Below, in pieces: positions 46,818-58,530 of a DNA stretch of 64,000 nucleotides (positions are counted from its first letter, which is position 1; every line of letters begins with the position of its first letter). The position numbers and the translations under genes were made by a program. The DNA is from Gymnopilus junonius (taxonomy: Eukaryota; Basidiomycota; Agaricomycetes; Agaricales; Galerinaceae): contig JADNYJ010000034.1 in the NCBI GenBank assembly GCA_015501075.1, positions 62,001 to 126,000 of the forward strand, written 5' to 3'. The notes under the pieces are model-generated. The model did not search any database, was not told the origin of the DNA, and saw only the letters and a program-made list of their open reading frames with translations.

Positions 46818-47049
46818 GAGACTACAGCTTTCGTTTGGAGACCACGTCAGTACAAGGTTCCTCCGGCATTCTTTAAGAAATAACCAAATTCTGGGGCTAA
46901 AACTAGCGACGGCTTGCGACTGCCGAACTGAACTTCGAGATTAGTGAAAAGCAAATAGAACGGTACTCCTCCTAGTTATAATCATTTTATATACATGCTG
47001 CTACTATACAATGTACTGCTGATTTCCAAGACTTCGAAATTCAAGTATC

Positions 47050-50000
47050 TTATACCAGTAAAAGTTTGTAATCGCTGTGGTTTCCGTCGTCTGTGTAACG
47101 AAATGGTAAGAAAATTATTTAAAAGAAGAATAAAAACATAGTACTCATTGCAGGTGGCAGCTGGTTTACGCTAGTACCTTTCCCCTCATTAGAATTTCGG
47201 TCACCTTTGCTCCCCTTCAAGAACCTAGGAGAAATTCTTGACCAGAGGGATCCTTCTGATCCTACGGGAGAGGAAGTATTATCCGCAGAGGAATCTGGGT
47301 GGGTGTTTCCATGGCTCGGAGGCGCAGATAATTTTGCACCTTCCGAGGAAGCTTTCGAGTTGAAATGCTTACTCCATGTCAAATCATCCAGCGAAAGAGA
47401 ATATACTTTCATTCCAACACAATGAGCTGTCGGAGGTTGTGGTTGCGATCCGGAACGAAAGGTCCCGATATCTGTCCTCCACGAATTTTCCGGGTGTTTC
47501 CAGCCGTACTTAAAGGTATCGTTTGGGCTTTCCTGACTAAAAACAATAGATAGGGGCTCCTTTGGAGGGTTCTTCATCGAAAGCGCTGCAATGCCCCACG
47601 CCTTCGCAAGATAGGCCTCTACGACGAGGAGCAAGGAGCCGTTTCCAATTTTCGGATATTTCCTTCTGGCATGTTCATACCAAGAAGGCGAATATTGCAG
47701 AAAATGTTCCTTTACAGCAGGTTCTTCAAAGAATTCATCAGAGAGGACTGACTTCTTGGCGCCATGTGGTAAAACGAGGACACCTTCATTGCATGCTCCC
47801 TTCTTCGTCTTGAAATGGTATGCGCTGAACAAAAATGAACAAATAAATGGCCACGGAGGATTCTGATAGTCAAGAATACTAACTCGACATTACTTTTCCC
47901 CTCTTCCGATGTTAAGCGTATTATTTTGTCACTGAAAAAGCACTTCCTTCCTTGAACGTCGGAATCCTTCTTAAGCTGTTGAGGTAAGGTGCCTATTTCA
48001 AGGTGCCTGTAGTAAAAATCCGGTGGAGGATTAACTCCGTCATCCACGTTGTCTTTGAAAGAGCGGAGAATATTGAAGAGTACGTGGACGTGTCCAGAGT
48101 CACCGATGTAAACGAGATCGCCTACTTCAATTCCTCGCTGTCGGCCATTGCTGCCGCTCAAGAGAGGTTGCGCATGCCAAAGAGGAATTGCCTTATCGCT
48201 GCCATCGAAGAGTCGTAAGTTCATATATGCGGGTATATGGCTCTCTATACCGCGCTTTAGGAGGTTCTGGAAAATACTTGTTAGGAAATGCCCTTGACTC
48301 CATTCATAGTAACATTCTTGCCTGAAACCCGCCCTTGACGACGAAGTTTGTAAGAGAAGGATAACCTACAATGTCACGCAAATTAGCATGGGTAAAGTAG
48401 TATACAATCTAAGCATGGTGAACTACCTAGTGGTGTCATCGGGGAGTTCGGCTCTGTAATTGTGGGACGGTGTGGAAAGCCAGAGACCTATTAACCCGAA
48501 ACTAATTAAAATAGGTTTGAGAATGTAATATGGAGGAGCTGACTGCTGAAGGAGGAGCTGAAATGGCTATGCGGGCATTACTCTTGAATGACATAGGTCA
48601 AATACATTCAGTGAATCTCACCTTGCTTTGCTCAGAAACTGGTATGCGGGGTAAAGTCTCTGGAAAGTTGATCAAAAAAACCCCTTATTTGGAGGAACAG
48701 ATATATGACTTACTCGACACTTCGATAGCACCTAGGGTCCCCTTCACTCTTTCGGAAGGGTTTGCATTATCGAGGTGACTATTGGAGCGGACATGAGGAA
48801 CATGTGTTGCCATATTGCCAGCAATAACGTTTATAGTCGTGTCCTGAATTGATACATGAGAAGCACCTGGAAAAGGTGCGCGCCGTCTCCGGAGTGTCAG
48901 CATACTAGACGCTAGAAGATAGTCGACAATCCTCTCACACGCTACAGAAGGATTTGGAACATTTGATTTGAAGATTGGGTGGCGTAGGCAGTCAAATCAT
49001 CAGATCGGCCCCACTGGTGACCTCGAGCACTTTCTGTCTGAGACGTAGAAGGTAAACGACCTAAATGAGAGGTCGATAAATAATTTATGCAAGGTTAATT
49101 AGGATATATATATCACTAGAAGTTGTTGCCATAGGCTGAACAACTTCACTGTTCGATCGTCTGCTGTGTTTCCCGCCGCCTGTCGAGCCATGAGTAGGAG
49201 GTCGTATATAGTCATAATTTCTTGGGTGGAATCTTCATTAAGACGGATAATAAGATCGCACAACCAATAGTGATGTAGCATATAGCAGAAGACTCACAGG
49301 GTTCAGCGTTTGATTGATGATAACTTGATGGGCTTTGTTCATTTACGTCATCAGCCGACATGGGCACCAATTCTTGAAAAGAACGTTAACAAATTGCCGA
49401 AACGATGACAAAAAAAACATTGCTCACTATAATACTCGACTGTGTGATTCCTGTCGCTTCCTTCGGTCCTGGAAGTTGACGAAGATGACACTCGGGATAC
49501 CGGAGCAGGGGCCCTTGTGTTCCAATTCCTGTTAAGAGATGATATAATGCATACAAATTGACAACTTACTGGGATTGGGCGTAGACGATTCTGATGTTGA
49601 CCTCTGTCGGAAGTAAATAGAATGAGAAAAAAAGCGTATTGCAAAACGTAGGACATACATAAACCTGTGCGGCATTCCGAGGCACGGTTGTATTGTTTGC
49701 TTAAGTGAACGAAATTAGTTGCCAAAAGAATATGAAAAGAAGAGATAATTACCAGGGGTTGGATAAAGGTTGTTAGCGACGGCAACACGAGTCGCGATGT
49801 TTGCAGCAGCTGGGTTCTGCCGCGGATCCTGCAGGGGCGAGTTATAGCCAACAGGAATGGGCTGAACTTGAGGGAACTGGTATGGGTCCTGGAAGGGGGT
49901 CGAGTTAAAGCCAACGGTACCGGGAGCTGACCGAAGTTGATTAGGGTACGAAGAAGGAGGTACAGGGTTGTTCGATGTGGATGCCGTCCGTTGTTGCATA

Positions 50001-50300
50001 GGGCCCGGAATGTGACGAGAAGAATCGCTAGGAGGATGTCGCGCATCCCAACGACCAAGCGCTAGTTCCCCACTCCTGTCATCCTCGTAATCTTCAGCAT
50101 CAGGCACAGGAGGCCGCGCCAAAGGGATCTTCCTATGTGTTTCTTGACTGTAAGTACTGATTAGCGCACCCAAATAATTGATGATCGCACCTCATGCTAC
50201 TGCTAGGCCCAGCCACCGGTGCAGGCCGTCGCGACGTCCGATCTGATGGAGATCGAGGTGACTTTGCAGAGTCTGAGCGAGGGACGTTGGATGAAGACAT
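47050..50300 (-). CDS. GFPMW protein with long disordered N-terminus (left copy)
   Basis: The likely start at 50,300 gives MSSSNVPRSDSAKSPRSPSD, spliced (donor about 50,194, acceptor about 50,152) to a Pro/Gln/Asn-rich exon (RKIPLARPPVPDAEDYEDDR, PVGYNSPLQDPRQNPAAANI). Short exons follow. About 48,890-48,735 reads GASHVSIQDTTINVIAGNMA, the segment common at the start of Agaricomycete NLR-like proteins. The GFPMW blocks are at 48,224-47,880 (PLWHAQPLLSGSNG, RGIEVGDLVYIGDSGHVHVL, FNILRSF, DKIIRLTSEEGKS) and 47,832-47,119 (GVLVLPHGAKKSVL, PSWYEHARRKYP, IGNGSLLLVVEAYLAKAWGI, VGMKVYSLSLDDLTWSK). A short last exon ends at 47,050. One base is missing near 48,960 relative to the right copy, so the middle exon model is uncertain. 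It lies about 230 bp upstream of the NACHT gene, on the same strand. Confidence 0.6.
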
Positions 50301-50804
50301 GGAAGTCCAAGATAAACAAGTACCAGTCGTCCTTCCCACCAATTATACAGACGCCGTATGACTGGAAGCGTGTAGAACACGAGGACTCAAAGACATCGAC
50401 ACGTTTCGGACCTTTGTGTGCAGTTGATCATAGAGGCATTGGCAAAGGCGCCTATTTTCCGTACTATTTGGCCAAAATGAAATCGAAAACACGTCACTTC
50501 TGGAGAGAAAAGTAGATTAAGCAAGGATTATCAGCGACTTTCTCTAAAAAGAATGAATTTGGACCAAGACTTACCTGCAATAGAGACATTGCGTGCAAGA
50601 ATATCTACTTTGTGTGTGTGTCCTGATTGAAAGCCTAAGGGGCGTGCCGGTAGGTGTCAGCGAAAGGCAGGTCGAGTCGGGATCCCGGTAAGATAGGATT
50701 GATTTGAAAAGACACCGCGAGGACGTTGAAACAATTACAGCTTGGTCCTTTTAAAAAAATGTGAACTCAGCGAATATCGCCTTGAGAAAAAGCGTCGGAG
50801 TTTT
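48780..50804 (-). repeat. Inverted repeat, left arm (about 2 kb, high identity)
   Basis: The reverse complement of this stretch matches 58,531-60,545 with few differences, covering the upstream region and N-terminal exons of the GFPMW gene. Homology starts abruptly at the inner side (AAACTCCGACGCTTTTT) and fades on the outer side, where the coding exons diverge but stay alignable. Confidence 0.9.
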
Positions 50805-51270
50805 TTTTGTGTAGCATTGGAACCTGTCAAAATAAGTCCTTTCTTGACGTTATTTCCCGCCATAAAGACCGTGTTGGAATTTGAAGAAGTCGGCAGCATA
50901 AATGAAAGCTAGAGAGTAGCAGAGTCTTAGGGAAGAAACCTAATGCAAACATGCGCGTAAGGAAGCGTGTTAGTATACCTAAATGTTAAAAGAATTATTT
51001 TTACACCATACGTGAAGTTCGCTGTTGGTCGACCTAATGGGAGATTTTGCCGGAAAATGACTTGATGAAGTAACAAAGTTTTCTCGGTTCCTGGAAGAGA
51101 GCGCTGCAAGTCTTCAAGCTCGAGCTTGAAAGATGTAGGTGGAAGCAACAGGCCAACCTTTAGCCGATGCCAGGATTTGCCGAGCCTTCAAGATAAGATA
51201 AGATCTCCTATGGACGTCATTTGGATGCCATCACCCTCGTTTTGCAAGCGTAACTAGCTGTAGAGCCTAA

Positions 51271-51942
51271 CACTGCTGGCAGGGGACTTTTTTAGCTACG
51301 GTAAAATATTAGTAAAATAATAGCTTGCTTGTTTTAGTTTTAGACGAATTTACCTGCCAAGTAAAAGAAAAATATGACCCATGGTGAAAGATTCACTACG
51401 TTTTACCTGTTACAAAAATTTTACAGTAAGTTAATTGTTTTGTTTCTATGGTATTTCAGCTTGAATACAATTACACCTAAAGATAACAATTATCAGAAAT
51501 CTAAACGTCGAGAAAATACTCCGAAAACAATAAGTTTTCCATATTGGGAAATACATTGTACAGATATAAGTTTTTTTGTCGGTAAAATAATTCAATTCGC
51601 ACTAATTAATTAATTTTACCGTCAAAAAGACTTATATCTGTACAATTTGTATTACAATGCATTTCCCAATAGGGAAAACTTATTGTTTTCGGAGTATTTT
51701 CTCGACGTTTAGATTTCTGATAATTGTTATCTTTAGGTGTAATTGTATTCAAGCTGAAATACCATAGAAACAAAACAATTAACTTACTGTAAAATTTTTG
51801 TAACAGGTAAAACGTAGTGAATCTTTCACCATGGGTCATATTTTTCTTTTACTTGGCAGGTAAATTCGTCTAAAACTAAAACAAGCAAGCTATTATTTTA
51901 CTAATATTTTACCGTAGCTAAAAAAGTCCCCTGCCAGCAGTG
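51271..51942. mobile_element. Full-length foldback element with CACTG ends, TAA duplication
   Basis: The two halves (about 51,271-51,600 and 51,610-51,942) are inverted copies over nearly their whole length, with a tiny centre at TAATTAATTAATT. The ends are CACTGCTGGCAGGGGACTTT and complement. TAA flanks both sides (51,268-51,270 and 51,943-51,945). The same peptide-like frame (MTHGERFTTFYLLQKFYSKL) appears on both strands only because of the palindrome. The first ten bases equal those of the element at 40,479, so both belong to one CACTG-end family. Confidence 0.92.
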
Positions 51943-51945
51943 TAA

Positions 51946-52539
51946 CCTGATTCATTCGCCAAAAATTTCTGTCGAAATGACCACCCACTTGTCAGTGCGC
52001 TCAGTACCCACAGCCATCAAGGCCACACTGAACTTCCACTAGTAATTATGCAGTGCAAGTCCAACAACAAACGATACGACTGAGCCCATACTCCATACTC
52101 AGGAGAGCGGTAATCATACCGGAAACAAATAACATGGGGGGTACATCCTCAATGGAAATCTTGTGAGGAAATGGTATAACAACATCAAGTCCCCAAGATG
52201 AACTCCGGCTGAAAATAAGGAGAGATGTCTATGATACAGCTGGAGATACCAAACTTGAAGCCTACACCTTAAACCATATGCTGTTCTGTCCATCAGCCAC
52301 AACCTAGGTTGCAGGGAAGTAATGACGATGAAATACGACAGCTTTGACTTGGAGCATACATAAAGACAACATCGTTTGAATTATTCTAGAAGACATAGCT
52401 TTTTGCCCGAACCATCGCACTAGGTTGAGCAATGGGGAGGAGGCAGAGCACGGAGTTGGTATGTATAATAGAGTATTTGTTTCGTTGGCGAAAAGAGAGG
52501 CAAGGTAAGGTGAGTTTGGTAATGTCATATTCAAAATAT
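51946..52539. other. No gene recognised
   Basis: Downstream flank of the oxidase gene. Short frames only, with no repeats noted. Confidence 0.4.
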
Positions 52540-53484
52540 CTACTTGGATTGAACGAAGCCTTTTCCTTTGTAGCCTTCCGACGAGATACCTGTAGAGAAG
52601 TGGAAAGAAAGCATGTCAGCAATTGGTTTATGAAAATTAGACATCAAAGAAAAAGATGAGCAGGCATGGTACAAGTTGGATCATGGATGCGGAGTGAGCA
52701 GCTGACCGCGTCCGAGTCTCGACTTCCGACCAAAGCCGAGTACACAAGCCTAAAAAGTAAAGCAACAGAAACGTACCAGTCATAGGTTCGATCTTCGCCT
52801 CGAGAGCGCGCTCGTTCGAAGCTTCTTGCCATTCCCGGGTCATCGTCTTGGGAGGAGCAGGAGCTAAAAAGAAAAAAGAAAAGAAACAATAATCCCGTCA
52901 GTATCACATTCGGGGTGGTAATACATATATAGTAACGTACAAATTGACTTGATGCCGAGGTAAATGGCACCGGCGACACCGACGAGAGCAGCAGTGATGG
53001 CGAAGATCTTGAGGTTGTCTCCGGGTTGGCTAACGGGGGTTCTAGGACCATGAGGACCGAACGCCACGTAGTACGCTGCACAGAAACACCATCAGGACCC
53101 ATTCCTACAAATACTCTAACGAGATAGAATTCAAGGAAAAAAAATACGCTGCAGAGAAACACCAAGACCGACGAAAAAAGAACAAGTGAAAAGATAACAA
53201 CGCTACATACCAGCCTTTTTCTCCTCCAACGAAAGCTCCTTCCAGTCCTTCTGTTGAATAGTCTCAAGCTGCTCATGCACAGTCTGCTTCTCCTCCGGGG
53301 TCAGCTTTCCCCATAGAGCCTCGATGTTGCTCAGCGGAACGGGGGCGGCAGTCGCGCTGGTGCTGGACGAGACGACTTCTACCGGGTTCGCGGTGGCAGT
53401 CGCGAGGCACCGACGGGTGAGCGCAGCGGAGGTGGTGGACCTAAGAGGAGTGGCAGCAGAGCGCGCCAGGCGAAGAGCTTGCAT
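52540..53484 (-). CDS. Cytochrome c oxidase subunit IV (yeast Cox5 type)
   Basis: Nuclear subunit of mitochondrial complex IV in the inner membrane. Four exons: 53,484-53,211, 53,075-52,941, 52,863-52,777 and 52,589-52,540, giving 181 residues, a usual length. Residues 1 to about 30 form a mitochondrial presequence (MQALRLARSAATPLRSTTSA, RRCLATA). Then come IEALWGKLTPEEKQTVHEQL and WKELSLEEKKAAYYVAFGPH. A transmembrane helix (FAITAALVGVAGAIYLGI) is followed by the matrix or intermembrane tail PKTMTREWQEASNERALEAK and the ending GISSEGYKGKGFVQSK. All splice sites are GT..AG and restore frame. It is the first of three minus-strand housekeeping genes between the inverted repeats. Confidence 0.93.
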
Positions 53485-54020
53485 GGTCTTCTGTTTTATG
53501 GATTTATTTTAGAAGGGAGGAAGGAGGAAAAGGTAAATAAAAGTCTACGAAAGGTGAGCAGGGGAAGGAGGAATGTTTGTTTGGCGGTGAGAAAAAGTCT
53601 CATTCCGTAATCGGATCGAGCCGGGTTTGCCCTATCAGCGGCCATTTCGCCTCTGACGTGAGCCAATATTGCACCTATCACGATCTCGACAATTCTAGTT
53701 GAGGCTAGGGGCGCCTAGGGAACGTCATGGGTGACGAAACATGCGTGTATTTGTTTCGTGTCTTTTGGGCGGAATGACTAGAGGTAACAAGGCAGTGCGG
53801 TGCATACGTAGGTAAGAAGAGAGCATGGTGCAAGACAGAGGAGTGACGGCGACGAAAAAGAAAGAGCGAGCGAAATTGCGATGAAGAACGAGTCGTTATA
53901 AGCAACAAACAGATGATGAGCATGTATGAGAAGAATCATGATACAGACAGAAGCAGGTCAAAAAATTACGACGAACAAACTCCCCCCCTTTCTCTCTCCC
54001 GTCGCTCTCAATCTGCGAGC

Positions 54021-55720
54021 TTAGGCAGCACTCTCAACTCCAGGGCAGTCGCGGGAGATGTGGCCTTCAGAGCCGCAAGTGTAGCAAGCGCGCTTTTGGG
54101 GTTGAGGGCAGTCCCTGCTAATGTGACCCTACGAACATGAAACATAGATGTCAGAACCACGTCATGGATTACAACCAGAGAATCAACGTACGGTGCCAGA
54201 GCAGTTGTAGCATTTTGAACCTTGGACACAGTCGCGAGACAAGTGGCCTACGCCTCCGCAGGAATAGCTGCATGGTGATCAAGAGAATCTTCATCAGCAA
54301 TCAATGAGCACAACGTTATCAACAACAGGGCTCACCAAGTCTTCTGCGATCCACCGCTGAACGCGTTGTATGATCCAGAGTTTCCAGAGCCAGCTTCAGG
54401 GCATGCACGAGCGATGTGGCCGACCTTGCCGCACTTGTAGCACTCGGTGTTGGAAGACCTGCTGTTGCTGTAGTCTCCGCCACCGGACGCAGTGCTCTCG
54501 GGGCAATCACGGCTCTGCAAAAAGAAAAGAGTTTAGCCAGTGCAGGATTGACGTTGAAGAGGGAGAAATATAGCATGAAAACGAAAAAAAAACTTACAAT
54601 GTGTCCTTCTTGACCACACTTGTAGCAAGATTTCGCTTTGGCAGGAGCACTGCAGTCGCGGGAGACATGTCCTTCCGCACCACCTACAAAACACAAGAGA
54701 GGAGCCATCAACACCAAGAAACTGCCAAAGAGAAGAATAAACAATACATACAGTTATAGCTAAGAAACGATGCAAAGAAAAAAAAAGAATTAGTATTAGC
54801 TCAGGCTCAAGCAAAAGGCGCAACGTAATGAGTAAACATATGTCAATGTTTAGCACTCAGAATAGTCGTGGTCGACAATCGCAGACTTCACGTCAATGAC
54901 GACAGCAGCGACAACGTTCAAGGACACACTATGCAGACAAAATCGAATTTGAATTACCAGGTAGGGGTTCCAGCCTTGGGGCAGTTTGCAGCTTGATGGC
55001 CGACTGTGGAAGAGGTAAGAAACCAGACAAGGACGGGAAGGCAGAGACGGGGGTGGAAAGAATATAGAGGAGAGGGGTGGGCAAGGGTTGTCTATAATCT
55101 ACAACGATGTAGAGGGCGGACAGGCAAGGGCGACGCATGCGCAGGCAGGGGAGGTGCGAGGAAGAAAATAGATATATTTTGACGAGATGGCGTGTGCAAA
55201 CTATGTTCCGACATGACGAGCATATCGTTCGACGTTAAGGAACCTAGAAGCTCTCGTGGAGAATCCAAAAGGGGAGTGTTGAAGGGATGGGAATGTGATA
55301 AAGATGGAAGGAAACGGAAAGAAGACACCCCAAAATACGCAGCCACACCCACGCACAGAATGGAAGACAAAGGAGGGGAGGTAAGAAAGAGAGGGTGGAG
55401 GAGTGTGGGATGAGAAAGGCCAAAGCAAAGGACCCATGACGCCGCCATCGTCAACAGGTTGTAAGAATAAAAAAAGAAGGTGCAGCAAAACAGCCAGACA
55501 AGGCCAGGAGCGATAAGTTAGAAGGGTGTTGAACCTCCTATGTGTCCTGAGGCCTGAAGCTTGCATTGCGACCGAGGCTTCGAGGAAAAGGGAGGTGAAA
55601 CAAAAAGGCAAAATTTTCTCGAGGCCGTGAAAAAAGAATGGGGAGGAGGGAAGAACATCAACGACAACAACGACAACACGCACAACCACCGCAATTGAAG
55701 CAACCACGAGCGCCAGACAT
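54021..55720 (-). CDS. GIS2: Seven-knuckle CCHC nucleic-acid-binding protein (Gis2/Byr3/CNBP type)
   Basis: Binds single-stranded nucleic acid. Yeast Gis2 and animal CNBP act in mRNA translation and stress granules. Seven exons: 55,720-55,684, 55,003-54,958, 54,759-54,752, 54,683-54,598, 54,514-54,336, 54,267-54,192 and 54,128-54,021, encoding 179 residues. The knuckles are [84 protein letters not shown] and [14 protein letters not shown], with a Gly/Ser linker after the third. Seven is the normal number. The third exon is only 8 nt (CTATAACT) and is needed to build knuckle 2. The first intron, 680 nt, is unusually long and may hold regulatory sequence. The exon 1 donor GTGCGT was chosen because it gives a full first knuckle. 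Confidence 0.92.
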
Positions 55721-56670
55721 TTTTCTTGGTCTTGAATATGAATTTGAATATGAGTCTTGGTAGTAAGTCTAACGGACGATGAGATCTGTAAGCGAGGGAA
55801 AAAAATCAGTAAAAAAATTCAAACTCTTTTGATCGATGTAAAGTTTGAGAATCGAGCGGCAGAGGTCGAGGTAGGACGCAATAGGTGCAATGAAAATGCG
55901 CGAGTAGCAATAGTCCAAGCGCCCATGAAAAGACGTGGACGAACAAGAAAAAGAGAGGTTTCAGATTCCCCCCAGAAAAAGCATAACCTTTTTGCCGTCC
56001 CTGAGGACCTCCGCCACCACGGCAACACAAAACCAAGCAAAAAAAAAATTGTCACAAAGAGACGTACTTTCTTCCTTCTTCACGATCAGGAGAGAGAAAC
56101 TAAAGTTGACTATGAAGAGCAACCGCAAAAGATGGGGTGTGTTGATGGTGGTAGTCACGAAGAAAAGAACAGAGAGGCCGTGCTTTAAAGGCCGAAAAAA
56201 TTAGGGTTGTTATCTGACTTATCAATTCAGCCCTGCAATTACGTAAGTAAATGAGGCTAATTAATCAATTGATCGCGCAGCAGAAACTCCACCTGTGGCT
56301 CGGTCTCTGTGCTTTTGCTCACTATATTATTGGCTGTCGGCAGGTTTTAGAAATCGATTGCCTCGGGTTAGCGAAATGACTCGGACGGAACCCATTTGTC
56401 GTTCTCACAGGACAATGGTGCTTCTTCAAAATTGACATATAATTCGGGCTTTTAGGCCCAATTAGATCTTAACCCGAGCACGAGCATTCCACGAGCACGA
56501 ACATAAAGCTCAGCCAGGCAGGTGAGGCTTCGAGTCATGAAAGTGGTGCTGATAGGTGATGTAAGGAGGTAATGAATGTCATACAATGAATTGAATTTGG
56601 CAGGGGAAAAGACAGAAGAACAATACAAAGTTCAGGAAGGAACAGCGCCCGCATCATGACAAGACGGAAA
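55721..56670. other. No gene recognised (intergenic)
   Basis: Region between the CCHC gene start and the Rpn8 stop. It contains the CCHC promoter and 5' UTR and the Rpn8 3' flank. Open frames on both strands (for example 55,757-56,188) are Lys/Arg-rich or hydrophobic, overlap each other, and show no domain. Confidence 0.5.
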
Positions 56671-58017
56671 TTACTTGGCTGTCTTCTTGCCCTCCGTCTT
56701 CCCAGAACTTGGCTCACCGTTCTCCTCCTTAGCAGCGTCCTTTCCCTTACTTTCCTTCTCCTTGGTGTGCTCCTTCTCTCTCTTCTCCTCCTCCTCCATC
56801 TCCGCTCGCCCGATCGTCGCCTTGTTATCCACCAGCGCGTGAAGGGCGATGACGGCTCTCAGCAGACTGCTCAGATACACCACCAGCATCGAGTCGTTCG
56901 TGCTCGCCGCAAAGCTCTGCGTTGTGGCAGGGTCCGACAGGTCCGGTAGCAGGTTCAGCACGTCTTGAAGATGGTAGACGATCTGGTGGTTCACGGGCAT
57001 CGTGCCCGCTGCTACTTCTACCAGGTATTTTTGGACATCGGACAGGCGGGATTGCAGACCACGTAATGAAGAGAGCTGTTCGCTTACTCGCGTGGCGAGG
57101 GTGGTAGTAGTTGAGTCTTTGATGTCGCGCAGGAGGTGCTCGACACCAATCTCTTCTGCTTCTTCTGCCTCAATGGCGGAAGGGACGTGTAGAAACGTTT
57201 TCCGTGTTTCTGTGCCGTCCTAGCGAGTTCATGACAATCAGTATGCCAAGTCTGAAAACAAGACACGGGCTGCCTACATCTTTAATTTCTTCCACGGCGA
57301 AATAAGCATCAGTGGGCATTCCGACTGCTTGTTCCCGTACATCGACAATGACCATGACAGGTCGCGCAATAAAACGTTTGAAAAGGTCGTTAATCTCCTG
57401 ATCTGAGGCGCGCAGTTTTGGCCCAGTGTGATACCATCCAATTAACCGTTCTCGAGCTGTTGAGAGAAGGAATTCAAGTCAGCTCACTGAGGCAACTGCG
57501 AAAGGAACAAGCAAAGAAGGATCGTTTTCGGAGGACCCAAAACCTCAAGGGATGCAATGGAGAGTATCTGGCGGACATTCGAAACATCAAGCTCACCATT
57601 AACCTTCTTGAACATCTCATACATCCCCTCGATATAATTATGGTCCAAAAACCACGTCTTGCTATCCTTCTCATCTTCCTCGAATGGAATACCAAAAGAA
57701 TTCGCTACATTGATCGTCTTTCCATTATCTTGCCCTAGAAGCACCCCCACGACTCGCTTTTGTGTATTCCGAGATACAGAACGGGCGTGGTGGTCTGTCA
57801 CTGATAATAGCACCAAAGGATGAACGACTGCCCAGAGAAAAGAGTATCAAGATATGAGATGGTGGCTTCCTGAAGGGTTCTGAAAGGACATACTGACTGT
57901 CGTTCCCGCTAGGGCTGTTAACTGCGAAAATCAAAGGAATACACAAAGGTCCGTTAGCAAAAAGCAACTTAGTAGAAAAATACAATACTGCACCTGTTCT
58001 GTCGTTGTTGCGACCAT
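56671..58017 (-). CDS. RPN8: 26S proteasome lid subunit Rpn8 (PSMD7), MPN domain
   Basis: A structural, non-catalytic MPN subunit of the 19S lid, paired with deubiquitinase Rpn11. Five exons: 58,017-57,994, 57,921-57,894, 57,827-57,597, 57,456-57,278 and 57,219-56,671, coding for 336 residues, the usual size. It reads [20 protein letters not shown], then [14 protein letters not shown] and [20 protein letters not shown]. The MPN core continues with [20 protein letters not shown] and [20 protein letters not shown]. In Rpn11 an H-x-H-x7-S-x2-D set binds zinc; here the equivalent HTGP lacks it, as in other Rpn8 proteins. The C-terminal helices ([36 protein letters not shown]) end in a Glu/Lys-rich tail typical of Rpn8. 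All splice sites are GT..AG and in frame. Confidence 0.95.
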
Positions 58018-58530
58018 AATTTCACGATATATACCCTTCTATATAGTATCTCCCAGGGGGGTATTATGAGAGAATTTGTAAAGAACTTGAAGAGAAATTT
58101 GAAGGAAAGATGAGGAGATGAGCAGCCTTGCAATGAACCAGAGTGACGCGTTGCAGCGACGCGTACGTTGTTTGTACTTGATGTCCATAAGCCCCTCGTC
58201 CCTAATCTTATCTCCGCCCTTTTGCTTCCGCCCACGTCTTGCAACGACCTACAGCCCCTTCGCAGGAAAAATAGCACAAGATCTGACAACTATTTCAAAG
58301 GCGCATTTAACGTGGACTGATGAGCGACAAAAACTTGTGTAATAGTTGCTTGCGAATCGCGATACGCTGGACTTCGAGTGATGGTTTGGAGCTGTAGAAC
58401 ACCTTGCTTTCACAGCGACTACTTATTCCGCTACCTGGATGTGTTTCTCTCTTTACCAGCTGTTCTGTATGACTCATTCCAATGGCGGGATGAGATGTCA
58501 AGAAAGGTTTTTTCTCCCCACTCCAATCAT
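58018..58530. other. Rpn8 upstream region
   Basis: Spacer between the Rpn8 start and the right inverted-repeat arm. No gene recognised; it is likely to hold the Rpn8 promoter. Confidence 0.4.

Noticed and set aside
46817..47050. The left GFPMW gene and the NACHT gene as one long gene
   Set aside because: The first has a plausible terminal exon and stop at 47,050, matched by an equivalent terminal exon at 62,304 in the right copy.
51374..51839. Apparent pair of identical proteins on opposite strands
   Set aside because: A mirror effect of the foldback element; AT-rich peptide with no domain.
55684..55690. Alternative exon 1 donor of the CCHC gene three bases upstream (GTTGTG)
   Set aside because: It would give [13 protein letters not shown], one residue short of a proper CCHC spacing; donor GTGCGT gives the full knuckle.
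55092..56204. Long open frames on both strands around the CCHC gene start
   Set aside because: They overlap the long first intron or the intergenic region, are low-complexity or hydrophobic, and have no family match I know.
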